From Anastrepha obliqua (lineage: Eukaryota; Arthropoda; Insecta; Diptera; Tephritidae): DNA of 64,000 nucleotides. A program made the translations under genes and the position numbers. Positions 20,561 to 32,139 of this stretch are shown one piece after another. The DNA is taken from assembly GCF_027943255.1 (NCBI RefSeq), contig NC_072893.1, positions 9,486,001 to 9,550,000 on the forward strand. The letters are read 5' to 3'. How positions within the stretch are numbered: the first letter of the stretch is position 1; each line of letters starts with the position of its first letter. The notes under the pieces are model-generated. The model had not been told where the DNA came from. It worked only from the letters and a program-made list of their open reading frames with translations, and searched no databases.

Positions 20561-22439
20561 CTTATTCTCCTATGGGCAAGGAGTTATACACAAATTCTAT
20601 TGTACTAAAATTAGATCATCAAAAGTTTTGCAACTTTCATTCTGTAAATATTCTTGAAAATAAACCTTGTCCAGATCATCTCTAGAGGCGCAACCCATTC
20701 ATTCATAACACCTGTTATTGAAAACTCGGGTTGCGCATTCTCTCCAGGGCTATGCCCAACCCAGGGCTATGGCCAACCCTAAATAATTAGTCCAATAAGC
20801 GGATAGTTGAAACACTAAAAAACTGAAGATTTAGTGATAACGAAATCCTTATTTTAACTAAAAAATTTACTAAAATTAGTGGCAGCGAAATTTAATGGGA
20901 GTGAAAAATGCCTAAACCTGCTTTCCTCCATATAAGAGAGCACGACATTTTTTTTGTTTTGTAATAATGAGCTGTAACACTGAATACAAAGTTTAAAATT
21001 TTGATGAAAATTTGTCGAAAAGATTTTCAAACCTTTTTCATTTTATTTAATTTAATTTATTAACTCTATAGGACGTAAAACTTTACACATTTGTGGTTCA
21101 AAGTGACTTCAGTATAGGACTTAAAGCTAAGATTTAAAAGTAATTTGATACCTTCTAAGACTCGAATATTTCATATATACAGTGGGCAGCAGACCAATGA
21201 GAGCAACTAAATGGTCGAAAAAGCTGGCTCAGCAACAATACCTGGTAGAGGCTCATTCTGCAAAGTTGAGTCTAATAGGCTCCAACTAAGGCAAGAAAAC
21301 TGAGTAGAATAAAAACGGACTTAACTGCGATCGATTTAGTAACCTCCTCTTCATCTTTATTGTGCATATGTATTTACCAATACGTATACATATACATATA
21401 CTTGTGTATATATAGATTGTGCACTGAATATCCTCTTTACAATGGCATGGAACAATTTCGTCATTCACTACCAACGTTTATGTCTATATTTATAAACGAT
21501 GTCAACTTGTGTTTTCGAAGGACGAAAATGTTGCATGCACAACAATATACCGAAAACAATACACACACACACACACTACTTTACAAGCAGATGAATAACA
21601 CTAGAAAATGAGATAAAGTAGAAGAAGAGCGGCAGTAAAAGGCAAACTGCCATTTCAGTCAACAGCAGCAGCAGGGTGAAAATCTCTATAAAATAAAAAC
21701 AAAAAGGTTGGTAAACAAAGCAAAATGTATACTCATATATGCCAGTATAAGTATTTTAGTTTGTGGTAAGTAATGCAAGCGAAGAAAAGTGCAACAAAGC
21801 GCACTCGAGCTATCCTACACTGCCGGTCAAAGTGCGACGCAACTTACGGAAGTGACATGGAAAGACAATAAAAGGTTGAAGGACACGTAGTAGAGAATGA
21901 ATATAAATATGTATATATGCATGTATGTATGTATGCATGTATTCGGTTATAAGGCAGTTACTGCGGTTGACTTGCACTGTATTACATTAAAATGAAGCAG
22001 AGAAAAGGACAATAATGCACACACACACGCACACACATGCAGCTAAATAACCTACCCTCACTCGCTATTGTCTGTCACTATTTTTTGTGACCACAAGGAC
22101 ACAAATAATGGCTGAAGGATGTGCGGTTGCATGAGTTGTGAGCAGCATCGAGCTCCAATGAAAAATTACTATCGGCAGTTGTGTTGGAATTTTGTGGTAA
22201 ATTTTGTTGCTTAAAACTTGAAGATTTTCTCTATCGATAAAATTACAACTGAGGTGTGCAAAATGATATACGACAGCTGATGAAAAGGATTTTAATGGAG
22301 CATGCGAAAGGCGCAAATGTGGTAATAGCGGGCTGTGGCTTCAGGTAGTATTCTTGTTAGAAGGAAATATAAATAAAGGAGATTTTAACAAAGATTTTTA
22401 AAGAATTTCCACTTGCCAATATCAATGGACAAATTAAGA
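20561..22439. other. No gene seen; microsatellites and a small hairpin
   Basis: GCGCAACCC (20692) and GGGTTGCGC (20728) form a 9-bp stem. CAGGGCTATGSCCAACCC is duplicated at about 20744-20777. Simple repeats include CATA/TATA units (21360-21415), (CA)n at about 21563-21576 and 22020-22037, CAG at about 21662-21674, and GTAT/GCAT units (21905-21945). No coding similarity. Confidence 0.45.
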
Positions 22440-23660
22440 TGAGTGAATATTAGATTTACTTAATGTCATCAGGAAGCCAGGCAAGACGTCCATAGGCACT
22501 ATAGCTTTGCATTCCAGAAGAAGGTGTATTAGAGTGCCCTGATAGTGGACGCAGAAACCAGAAGAGTCCGTAGACCAAATCCCGATAATTTGCAAATGAA
22601 CGTAGTCATAAAGTGGCCTGTTAGAATGCCCGTGAGCATTCTTAGTTTATCCTTGGGGAGGGTTATGAGTTTTTGTAGTTTTTGTTATACCCTCTCGATA
22701 GGGATTTCACCTGGCGTAGCCGCGTAGTTTGGTGTCAGCAAACTTCTTTTAGCTTTAGCTCTTCACTCCGGAGCTTCGCCGTTATAGGGTTTTGTTCCAT
22801 AGCAAGGAAACGGCCGATTGCCATTAAAGGCGAGGCCGCAGCGTCGCTCACCAATACGTCCGCTATTTTGTTCCCAGTTATACCCCTGTGTCCTGGTACC
22901 CAAATTAGTTGGATGGGATTTTGTGTTCCTAGTAAATTAAGTTTCTCGACACACCGAAGGAGATGTGAGGATTTGATCTCAAAGGTCGATAGGGTGGGCC
23001 ATGAGTGCCACCTGACTGTCGATCAGAGTTGCAATTCGCTCATTCCGGAACTTTTTGTCTAAGTTTATCTTTGCATAAAAGCAGATGGCATACATCTCCG
23101 CTTGGAAGATGCGCGGAAAATTGCCCATCAGCACAGAACGCTTGGTTATTCTGACCGTAAATTCCAGCGCCTATATATTCTCGGGTCTTCGAGCCATCTG
23201 TGTACCAGTACAGGATACATACACTCTTGGAGTTTCTTTTCCTATTCATTGTTCAGTTCAATTCTGAACTTTCTTTTCTTTCATCTCTGGGTTGTTGGGT
23301 AAGTGAGAGTTTCAGTCCCAGCACTTTCGAGTTTTTAGATGACATAACTTTTCCTCTCCCGCAACCTTCCCCGGTAATATTCAGCAGAGTATGCTTGGCT
23401 GATTGCTGCATAACTATAAAAAGCGGTGTCAGTTCAAGCATCACCTATATCGCAACTATAGGACAGGTCCGTCTCGCCTTCGAAATGCACACGCATATTA
23501 AGCGCTGAAGCTAGTTAGCGCTGCCCGCACCGTTGAGATAGTGGCTCTCGATGCCCAAGCGACCGCTTCATATGTCACCATTGATGTTTTTAACAGGATG
23601 TTCACTATCTCAGAATTCTTGGGCTGCACCTCAGGATTTTCCTGCTAGGTGTTTGCAGAT
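22440..23660 (-). pseudogene. LINE RNase H and zinc-domain tail
   Basis: Minus strand, in order: decayed sequence upstream of RNase H (about 23660-23250); the RNase H start YTDGSKTREYIGAGIY (about 23205); a WVPGHRGITGNKIAD-type block near 22890, which is the last active-site segment; then HLQIIGIWSTDSSGFC and HLLLECKAI, the zinc domain, to about 22470. The phrase IGIWSTDS and the HLLLEC ending also occur in the plus-strand tail at 37110-37522, so both belong to one family. Multiple frameshifts and stops. The opposite strand shows only shadow frames. Confidence 0.7.
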
Positions 23661-23896
23661 CAAGACAGTTTTTGCTGTTTTGGACAAGGTTGCACTAGCT
23701 AAGCTTGTCTTCCTTTTTGTTGACTTTTTTGTTTTTGCTACAGTTATTACTCTTCTTGAAATTTTTACACTTTTGGTTAGCAAATATGGCTTCTTATAAT
23801 AGTTTATCATTTGGTCTAATGTATCGCTTCCAAATTATGGAAATTTCCTTTGAAGAAAAAAAAAAACTAAATCTGTTCACGAAGTTCATAGAGCCC

Positions 23897-24135
23897 AGGC
23901 GACATCATCGGTTCATATTTCTTTCGAAATGAGGAAGGAGCTGCCGTTACGGTGAATCGCAAGCAGCGCTATTCAGCGCCGTGCAAAGTGAACCTTTGTT
24001 TTCAAAAATTAATCAGCTAAACTGCGATGGCAACAATTCCGATAATATGGCGCAACTTGCCGCACAGCTCGCTTAGCAATCGATTTATTCCAATATTCAA
24101 GCCACCGTTGACGTCATACGGCCAGATCACTAAGA
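23897..24135 (+). pseudogene. DD41D/Tc1-type transposase fragment
   Basis: A short plus-strand piece reads GDIIGSYFFRNEEGAAVTVN, then FSKI, then, after frame changes, YGATCRTARLAIDLFQ. These correspond to the region leading to the second catalytic Asp (WFQQDGATCHTA) of DD41D-like transposases. The Asp itself is lost here. No terminal repeats were found. It is a different family from the mariner that begins about 30 bp later, and its protein is related to the element at 8157-9476. Confidence 0.55.
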
Positions 24136-24169
24136 TGCTGCCAGCAGTGTTTGCTAGTCGATTCTAACG

Positions 24170-25913
24170 TAACCTTACCCAAGTGAAACAACGTGCCAAG
24201 ATTGGTTCCGTCGCTTCAAAGACGGTGATTCTAATGTTGACGACCGTCCGCCGTCCGCGTAAAGGAAGGCCAAAAACCTTCGAAGACGCTGAACTGGAGG
24301 CATTGCTTCAGTATTAGGAGTTACCCGCCAATCCATTAATCCATTCCCAAGAGATTGCATGCTTTGGGAATGATTCAGAAACAGGGGACTTGAGTCCCTT
24401 ATGAGTTAAAACTAAGGGATGTTGAACGTCGTTTTTTCGACGTTTCGCCTGTGAACAACTGCTCCAGCGGCAAAAAAGGAAGGATTTTCTTTATCGCATC
24501 TTGACGAGTGATGAAAAATGGATTCATTACAGCAATCCAAAGAAAAGAAAGTCATGGGGACTGCCCGATCACCCGGTCATGCTTCTACGTCGTCGCCTCG
24601 GCCGAATATTCACGCTGCGAAGGTTATACTATGTATTTGGTGGGATCCAGTTGGTGTTATTTATTATGAACTGTTAAAACCAAGCGAAACCTTCACTGGG
24701 GACCGGTATCGACTTGAATTGATGCGATTGAGCCGAGCACTGCGCGAGAAGCGGCCGCAATACGCGGAGAGGCATGAAAGGGTGATTCTACTGCAAACCC
24801 GTTAAAACCTACCTGGAAACACTGAAATAGGAAATCCTACCCCACCCGCCATATTCTCCAGATATTACGCCGTCCGATTATCACCTATTGCGATCGATGG
24901 CACATGGTCTAGCTGACCAGCAGTTCCATTCATATAAAGACATCAAAATCAATAAAATGGCTTGATTCGTTGATAGCCTCAAAAGATGAACAGTTTTACC
25001 GCGATGGTATACGAGATCTACCAGTAAGATGGGAAAAACTAGTTTTTGTAATAGCTTGAAACTTCGCGGGAGTGTAATCATAACTCGGGCGGTGAGGGAC
25101 GCGTGGTGTTGTCTACGTGGGTCCTGCTGTGCATTCCGCAAAAGTTGTTGTGGCCTGACGTTGACGGGCGGCCGCGCCACAGGGGCCGGTTATGGGTGCA
25201 GAGTGTCCAATCACGTGTCCACTCACGGGTGGTGTGCAGGCCGGAGTACCTCCGAAAGTGGCCCCAGCCACTGCAAGAATTGCACTGGACTGTTGTCAAG
25301 TTCCGAGGAACTACGGTCTGACACACGGAGCAGACTGTGCGGGGTGCCAAGAGCTGAAGGTTTGTCCCCGCGCTGGGATAGGAGCAGGAGGATTGTGGGT
25401 CAGTGAGGGAGTTGTGTTGCTCGTGGGGACTCCTTACCGTTGTGGTATTGTGAGTGGCGGCAGTTTGACGTGCCGGCACTGAGGCGGTATCGCCATTGAG
25501 GCAGGGGCCACCTGAGGGCGGGAGCAACTCGTGGCCACATACCTTGTGGACCACTCCCTATGAGTCTTAAGGCCTGAAAAGGTCTTAAGATGGCACCACC
25601 CGTTGCACTTATTACACCTAACCCCGAGGTGGAGTTCGGGTGGAGCCGTTTGTCGCAGATGCAGCAGTAAAATACTTCTGGTCCAGGGTTGGGTACGACG
25701 CCAGCCCTGAAGAGAAGTATTTGGAGCAAACGTGCTGCAATGGATTGCTCCTGTGACGAAAGATTGGGGGTGGGATACGGTACACTAGACGGGGCTAGTT
25801 TACTGGGGCGGCAGCCCTTGGTCGGGAAAAACCCGAGTCATTCCGGTAACGTAGAACCGGCTGCCATGGGAATGGGAAAAAGTAGTAGCCAGCGATGGGC
25901 AGTACTTTCAATG
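24170..25913 (+). pseudogene. mariner transposase, broken by deletions, stops and an insertion
   Basis: Recognisable pieces are FRRFKDGDSNVDD, the linker RPKTFEDAELEALLQ, a damaged TGDEKW region near 24510 (reads TSDEKW), GHASTSSPRPNIHAAKVILC, WWDPVGVIYYELLKPSET and MRLSRALREKRPQYAERHE. The HDNARPH box is truncated at about 24797, removing the second Asp. PHPPYSPDITPSDYHL follows in another frame (third Asp, about 24877). The protein then runs to MGKN/WEKVVASDGQYFQ across the LINE-derived insertion, ending near 25905. At least four frame breaks. It is clearly related to the protein at 51031-52051. Confidence 0.8.
25042..25869 (-). mobile_element. LINE-derived insertion: 5' part with paired zinc fingers
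   Basis: An 828-bp minus-strand insertion within the mariner, bounded by 14-bp direct repeats. Near its 5' end it encodes LLQILLFRAGVVPNPGPE, and then two similar cysteine-rich fingers. The first is CCICDKRL…CNKCNGWCH (about 25670-25570), and the second is CSVCQTVVPRNLTTVQCNSC, then GHF (about 25340-25240). Spaced C..C..C..C..H residues and SGL-type followers resemble the PHD-like finger at the start of CR1/L2-type LINE ORF2. No endonuclease or RT follows: the sequence jumps to a short end that terminates in …ATTACAAAAA. It looks like an internally deleted, retroposed derivative of an unplaced LINE. Confidence 0.6.
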
Positions 25914-25996
25914 ATTCACTTGTAACCATTTTTTCAGAAGAAAGTTGTATTTTCACCCAAAAAAACAAAAACAGCGAGAACTTAGTTGTGCACCTA

Positions 25997-27221
25997 TATA
26001 TTTCTTTTTTTTATTTTTATGTTTATTATATTTAATATTTTATATTAATTTTTTTTTTATATATATTTTATATTATATTTATATCTTATGAGTTGTCACA
26101 TTTCCCAATCATTGCCATTTAAGTTTCATATTTCCAGAATTAAAGTAATAAAATCATGAATAAATGAAGCAAAATACATGTAAGCACAGCCATAAAAGCT
26201 CTTATCAAATTCAATATTTTCTAATGGCTAAGCACGTGTCACCATACCCAGCAACAACTCTGTTGTTGGCTACATTCCACGCACAATGGACACACACTGA
26301 GTGCGCACACTGTAAGGACATTTTGGGTTGCGCATGAATATCCAGTTGGCAAATAGGAGCTTCCAATGTCCAGCTCAGCGGGTATGAATAACCAAACAAA
26401 CAAAAAAAAAAACACCAAAAAAACAAAACAACAAAAGCAAATAAGAAAAAAAAAAACAGTATGTTTACTATTCCTCTTTTCGGTCTTTTTGATAACTTAG
26501 CTGAGGCCATCAAAATCTCAGCAGTTGCTGATTCAGTTGTTTGTTGCTACAAGTAGTGTTTTTGTTGTTGTTGCCAATATTTCTGTTGCTGTTTGAGTGT
26601 GTTATGGTTGGTTGGCTGGCTGCGCAGCGCAGTCAATGTCTGCTGTTCGAAATAATTCTTCGCAAATGGCAGTGTTCGGCATTGTAGTTCGATGGCTGCG
26701 ATGACTCTACTGCGTATGCACTTCTATAGACGGCTATATATGTATATGTGTGTGTGTATGCATGTGTGCCTATGAGTCAGCATAATATTGTGCTTGTAAA
26801 TACCCTAAATACATGAAAGCAACTTTCAAAAGATATTTAAACTCTCTTAGTTGAATCCACTTATTTTGGGGGAAAATAGGCAAAATGCGGTCAGAAGGAA
26901 TTCGTAAAACCAAATAGTGTGCACAGGTTAGTCATTTGGAAAGATTTGCATAAGGACGAATATTTGTATATGTTTACAGATTGCGTTTTATGTTGCACGT
27001 TGATGCTTTCTAATAGCTTTGAAATGAAATGTGGGTAAATCTGGCGTGCCGCAGTTAGTTTTGTAACGAATAATGGATTTATGTATGTATGTAGGCCTCA
27101 AGATGTTTGTCTATTTTGCTTAAGAATTCTCAATCTAACAAAGTTAGCAGTGTAGTAATGAAAAAATTTTCATAAATCATATAAATAGATTTCTTTAAGG
27201 GAAAAATTTAGATTTTTTTTA
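25997..27221. other. No gene seen; simple sequence
   Basis: Contains TA/T-rich DNA (26000-26095), an A-rich run (26393-26460), GTT/TTG repeats (about 26560-26590) and TATG/TGTG microsatellites (26725-26770). No coding similarity. Confidence 0.45.
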
Positions 27222-28964
27222 TTGCATCGAATCGAACGAACTACACTCAAACATAACATCTGCGTTTCACGAAAGTTGTCCAGTAAAAGTGAAAAAGCCA
27301 CAAAGAAATGTTCCTGCGTAAAGAAACAAGAACCTTATGGAATAGAGCTAAAGCAACGGGGGCTGGTCCTCCTACTCAACAGCCCTAACCAACTACAACA
27401 AAAAATTGATGAAATCTAAAAGGGCTTCTTGAAGGAATCATTGGGAAAAGATTTGTAGTCTTCCGAATGCTATTCGTATCAAAAAAGCCCTACATTAGTA
27501 CCCTGAAAAAGCCAGATGGAAGCTACACAAGGAATCCAGAGGAAACCAGTCAACTTCTGCTGGACACTCACTTCCCTGGATCACTTGTGCTAGACGAGAT
27601 CTCTGTGCTAGCAGAAACTACTACATCTGCGAGTTCTGAGAACTTAAAACTAGCAAACAAGCTATTCCATGAAAAGCGGGTACAATGGGCGATATCAACA
27701 TTCAGCCCATACAAATCTCCTGGACCTGGTGGGATATTCTCCTGTCTTTTACAGCAGGGTGCACCCCATATTATCCCTAATTTGACCAGACTATACAAAG
27801 CAAGCTTCCTGCTAGGATATTTGCCTACAAAATGGGCTGAGGTTAATGTCGTATTTATTCCAAAGGTAGGGAACAACTGCCTAAATCATACAGACCAATT
27901 AGTCTCAGCTCATTTTTCCTTAAAACAATGGAAAAGATAGTTGATCAGTATGTTAGGAAAAACAATCTAGCTAACTTCCCACTGCATCGACTTCAATTTG
28001 CCTATCAACAGGAAAAATCCACTGAGACTGCAATACACAGCCTGGTAACAGTTTTGTAAAGGCTATTGAGTCCAAATAGATAGCTCTATGTGCATTTATT
28101 GACATATCAGGAGCTTTTGATAACACTTCCTATGAGGCAATCTATAATGCCCTAAATGCCCTCTAAAGGAGGTACCTGAACCCATCACTAGATGGATAAT
28201 ATTCATGCTGAAATCTAGGACGATCAGCACTAAACTAGGAGAAACAATCAAATCTATCAAAGCTACAAGAGGTTGCCCTCAAGGAGGCGTACTCTCTCCT
28301 CTTTTGTGGACTCTAGTCATAGATGAACTTCTCCACAAATTGTTCTAGCTTTACACACTCAGGGCTACGCTGATGACTTAGTAGTTTATGTATTAGGCTG
28401 GAGTGAGGAAACCATTTCGGATCGCATGCAGGAAGCCCTTACAATAATAAACAAATGGTGCACGGAAAAAGGGCTCCCCATCAACCCATCCAAAACAGCA
28501 CTTGTACCGTTTACTAGGAGAAGGAACATAAATTTCAAATGTCCGATCCTTAATGGAACAACACTTCAACTCTCGACAGAAGCGAACTATCTTGGCGTCA
28601 GTCTTGACAAAACGCTTACGTGGAATTCCCATTCCCATTCCTTAGGAAATGGGAAGAAAGAAAATTTGCTGCACACTGGCTAAACTGTGCCGGTCAGCGT
28701 CAAGCCAAACTATTCTTAAGTCCCAACAAAGGAATATCTGACAAGCTTCTCTCACTAAGCAGAGCAGATCTGCGTCTTTTAATAGGATATCTTAAAGGTC
28801 ACTGCAGCCTGAGGTATCATCTAAATAATATTGGTCTATCTGAGACCAATGTCTGCCGCTTTTGCGAAATGGACATAGAAAGCTCAGAACAGATCTCTCG
28901 TACAGATCTCTCTACCCGCAAACTGGAATTTGGCAAGTCCTGTCAGGGCAATCTTTCCAAATAG
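27222..28964 (+). pseudogene. LINE linker, reverse transcriptase and zinc region (I/LOA-like), deleted
   Basis: The linker is seen from about 27222 (KKCSCVKKQEPYG) and through YISTLKKPDGSYTRNPEETS. RT motifs are in order: FSPYKSPGPGGIF (27700), LPTKWAEVNVVFIPKVG, then FAYQQEKSTETAIHSLV, FIDISGAFDN, RGCPQGGVLSPLLWTLVIDE (28285) and GYADDLVVYV (28365, the catalytic aspartates). The thumb follows: INPSKTALVPFTRRRN and NYLGVSLDKTLTW. There are frameshifts near 27895, 28070, 28165 and 28345. After 28640 the coding jumps to the C-terminal region (SRADLRLLIGYLKGHCSLR, CRFCEMD), skipping RNase H. A full RT core was once present. It is dead. Confidence 0.85.
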
Positions 28965-29345
28965 GCAGGTTTGGAATGAGGGAAAAATCTGCACCGAAGC
29001 TTGCACCTCTGTCTTCCGTCTTCACTGACGGCTCCAAGATGGAATCGGTAGGCGGAGCAGGGATTTTCTCTAAATCAGCCAATTTAGCTATTTCCTTAAA
29101 ATTTCCTAATACTGCTAGTCATGGCAGAAGCTTTTGCGATCCTGCAGGCATGTAAAGGTCACTGGACCTTTCTTCGACAGCCAGTGTCAGTGCGCTAACC
29201 TAAATCCCATCAATCTTCTTCATTACATAAACAGCTTTGGCTGGCTGCGTGTTGGAGGTCTCATAATGGTATCAAAACGGCACTTTAGTGCTCCTTGGGG
29301 AGTGCCAGAGTGGCCATTTCACCTGTCCTGCCTACCTACGAAGCT
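28925..29345 (+). pseudogene. LINE RNase H start fused to C-terminal tail and 3' UTR
   Basis: Begins with a duplicated phrase (FGKSCQGNLS / IWQVLSGQSFQIGRFGMRE), then the RNase H opening APLSSVFTDGSKMESVGGAG (about 29000-29060). It then jumps into the very C-terminal tail CANLNPINLLHYINSFGWL (about 29190-29240) and a 3' UTR. The same tail and UTR occur on the minus strand at 34030-34215. RNase H thus lies after, not before, the zinc region at 28640-28964. The order is scrambled relative to an intact element. Confidence 0.75.
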
Positions 29346-30786
29346 AAACTTTATATTCCTATTTCATAAGTTTCTCTAAACACAAATTATTTGAGCAGCT
29401 GTAATATATAGCTGTCGCATCTCGGCCTCTAATCAGAACTGTTTTAGTCACTTCTGCTTTATTTTCATTTCGTTTAAGGTTATTTTCCATTCTAGCGCAT
29501 CTCAGCTTCTAGTTAGTCTTACCTCTGGACACTTCTGGCTCTGGTCATCCCGTTTCTGGTCATTTCCGCTTATTGCCCAACACCGTATCAGTTTCTTTGG
29601 TTTTCTGGTCATTTTCGGTTCTCGTCATCTGTCTGCTGTCAATCTTCATTTCGATTCACTCCCGCTTCTTGTCCTTCTCGGGCTCTAATCAGCCGTGCAC
29701 TTTAGAAGTAATATATAGCAAGCCGATGCCTTTTTTTCTCTCTGCTGGTCTGTACCTTGCCTTAAAATATTATCAGTCATGCAGCTTCCTGCCCTATGAC
29801 ACTGATATATATGGTTTTAAGGAGAAAAGTGAATCTCCCTATAAGCGAAAATAGCTCTTCCTAGAGGTTCGGCTTCAAGTTGCTTTACAGACCTTAAAGT
29901 CGCTTAAGTCTCGCCCTGGAAGACTCTTCAGTCATCTAGCAACCGAAATGGGAGACTTCGTGAAGAGTCAACACCTCTCATCGTTCCGCTTTAAGTCATA
30001 TGTAACTGCCTCCTTTTACTCTTCCCTATTTGTAATTACTGCCCTAAATTTGCTTTCAGATCAGAATAATCTGCGTTGCTTATAAGAAACCTAAACAGTA
30101 GCTTTAGTAGCTTAATAATGAATGCATATTTAATGATTTCTTTATTTCAGAAAAGATAGTATAAACAAATTAAATACAATTTTTGTTAGAATAAACAAAC
30201 TTCAACTACATTTAAATTACTAATCTTTACTTATAAGTAGTGGACGGAATATATTAAGTTTCTCATTTAAATTTATTAACATTTTTTTCTCTAATTATTC
30301 AAAGCCTCCAACAACGCAACGTAATTCTACTAAAGTGAATTGATCAACAGATTCATCGTCTAAAAACTGGTTTCCACTTCTAGCTAACTAATTAAAGTAA
30401 TTATTTAAAGATAGATTTCGAAGAATACAATTTTTTGTATACTTTTTTCATCGATATGCTAATTATGTATAATACAATGAGCGCCACCAAAAGCGTGACA
30501 TGAATGAACAATGAACAGGTTTTCGTTCAGGTATAGATTAGTTTGCTATGAGAAGTAGAGTGCAGTGCTACGCGAAGCCGTTGAGTTCAATTGAAGGCAA
30601 GTATGGGAAGGTGTTCTGGTGTTTAAGCGTAAACTGATTAGTTCGCTTATTAAAGCTTATTTAAAAATTGCTCATGCCAATCATTTGTACTTCTGAGGTG
30701 GCATAGAATTATAGTTCACTCCATTTGTAGGGCAACATTAAACCGCACAGCATAAATTGGAGTAGAAATTTTGGGAAACACGTAAA
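29346..30786. other. No gene seen; pyrimidine-rich imperfect repeats
   Basis: From about 29430 to 29700 the + strand is rich in phrases like CTGGTCATTTCCGCTT and TCTAATCAG, suggesting a decayed short tandem repeat. GTAATATATAGC occurs at about 29402 and 29709, bracketing this patch. The remainder, to the Helitron start, has no recognisable content. Confidence 0.4.
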
Positions 30787-31115
30787 TCTATATATATAAA
30801 AATGAAATGATGTTCGTTCGTCCGCATTTTTTTCGGCCGATACGAGGCCAATTTTATTCGTTCTTTTTTCATATTATAGGGATCCACTAGGGGAAGGTTT
30901 TTAGCAAAAAAAAATTTCTTTTAAATATTTTCTTCATATAAAAAAAAGAAAAAATCAAAATATTGTCCAAAACAAAACTTGCTCGATTGTTAGATTAAAG
31001 TAAGTTTCGAATCGACATTCATTTTATGTGTACAACTTTTTTTGAATTTTTTGTATTTGTATTGTGATACAGAAATGTATTGTATACAGAAATTTCAAAT
31101 GATTCGAATGAAAAT

Positions 31116-31542
31116 TTTTTTTTTTTTTTTTTATTTCTTCCATAAAATATTACACCTGTCGTTAGACAATAAGTAATTTGATTTACAAAAAGATGGAATG
31201 AGAGTGATATTGAAGGGCCAATGCCCCCAAGCTCATTTAGAAGAAATATATACATATTATTTAAAAACAAGTGGTTAACAAACAATGATATATACGATTA
31301 GTTGACAATTGATTACAAGGATTTTGCAAGATCTGTTGGTGTTTGACGGTTAAGCCGACTTTGGGTAGATTTTTCTTTATTTGGTAGTCTTCTCATCATA
31401 GGATTTGTATGCCTTAATAGTCTATTTATGTGTCTTCTGCTAGCGCTTTGTATTGTTTCATCAATAGTATCGATGTCAAGGTCGCGATGAATATCTGCGT
31501 TAGGTATGTACCAAGGTGCATTAGTTAAGGTCCTAAGTATTT
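31116..31542 (-). mobile_element. 5'-truncated Jockey-clade LINE inside the Helitron
   Basis: The minus-strand frame reads ILRTLTNAPWYIPNADIHRD, then LDIDTIDETIQSASRRHINR and MMRRLPNKEKSTQSRL. This is the C-terminal tail found downstream of RT in Jockey-clade elements (the TNAPWYV/I block). A poly(A) tail appears as a T-run on the + strand at about 31116-31132. Direct repeats ATGAAAAT flank it (31108-31115 and 31543-31550), a short target-site duplication. Retrotransposition therefore postdates the Helitron. Confidence 0.85.
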
Positions 31543-31550
31543 ATGAAAAT

Positions 31551-32139
31551 AATGTTTCAATTCAATTGAGCAATGCTTTCTTTGACCAATTCTATATGGA
31601 AATGAATGCGTTTGCAAACGATGTTTTCGGCTATGAACAAATGTTGGAATCGAATGAAAAAGGAAAGAAACGCGAAATGATAAAAAAAATTCTTGGAAAA
31701 TTTAAAATGAATGGTGCTTCATTGGAAAAATTCAAAGGTAATAAGAACATACACAAGATAAAGTTAGAATTCGAATTTTTAGATTTATTTTGTTTATTTC
31801 TCATTTTTTTCAGAAGTACACCACACAACAACTCATTCCAACTCTGATTTTGAAATCCTGTTGGAATTGGTGATCGATAATTTTGTCACTATAATGGTCA
31901 ATGGAAATTTGCGAAAAAATAATTTAGTTTTGTTTTGATTTTTTGCAACATTTTGGTTTTCAGTTAATACAATAAAAACAATACTGTTTTTTCGTGAACA
32001 CAAAATTCTAAATTTATTACGTTGTTTGTTTAGAATTTTTTTAGAAAAAAAGTAAATTTTTTGGTTTTGAGGAAATTTGTTTATTGTTGCTATTTGTGAA
32101 AGCGTAGATATTTGTAAGTATTTGACTATAATCCTAAAA
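31551..32139 (+). other. Helitron interior, unassigned open stretch
   Basis: An open frame continues from about 31530 to 31847 on the + strand (SNAFFDQFYMEMNAFANDVF and so on). I do not recognise it. It begins across the Jockey junction, so it is not an original gene start. The remainder is AT-rich. It could be captured DNA or decayed Helitron. Confidence 0.3.

Larger units (their letters stand above)
24166..25995 (+). mobile_element. mariner (mauritiana-like), 5'-truncated, split by a LINE-derived insertion
   Basis: The right end near 25964-25995 carries the mariner-type terminal repeat (…GCGAGAACTTAGTTGTGCACC, next to TA). The left end is missing. The body is interrupted between 25041 and 25870 by an insertion flanked by a near-perfect 14-bp repeat (ATGGGAAAAACTAG / ATGGGAAAAAGTAG). 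The ends differ from those of the copy at 50874-52109, so this is a sister lineage. Confidence 0.8.

Noticed and set aside
22682..23062. 126-codon plus-strand open frame
   Set aside because: It is the antisense of LINE RNase H coding on the minus strand.
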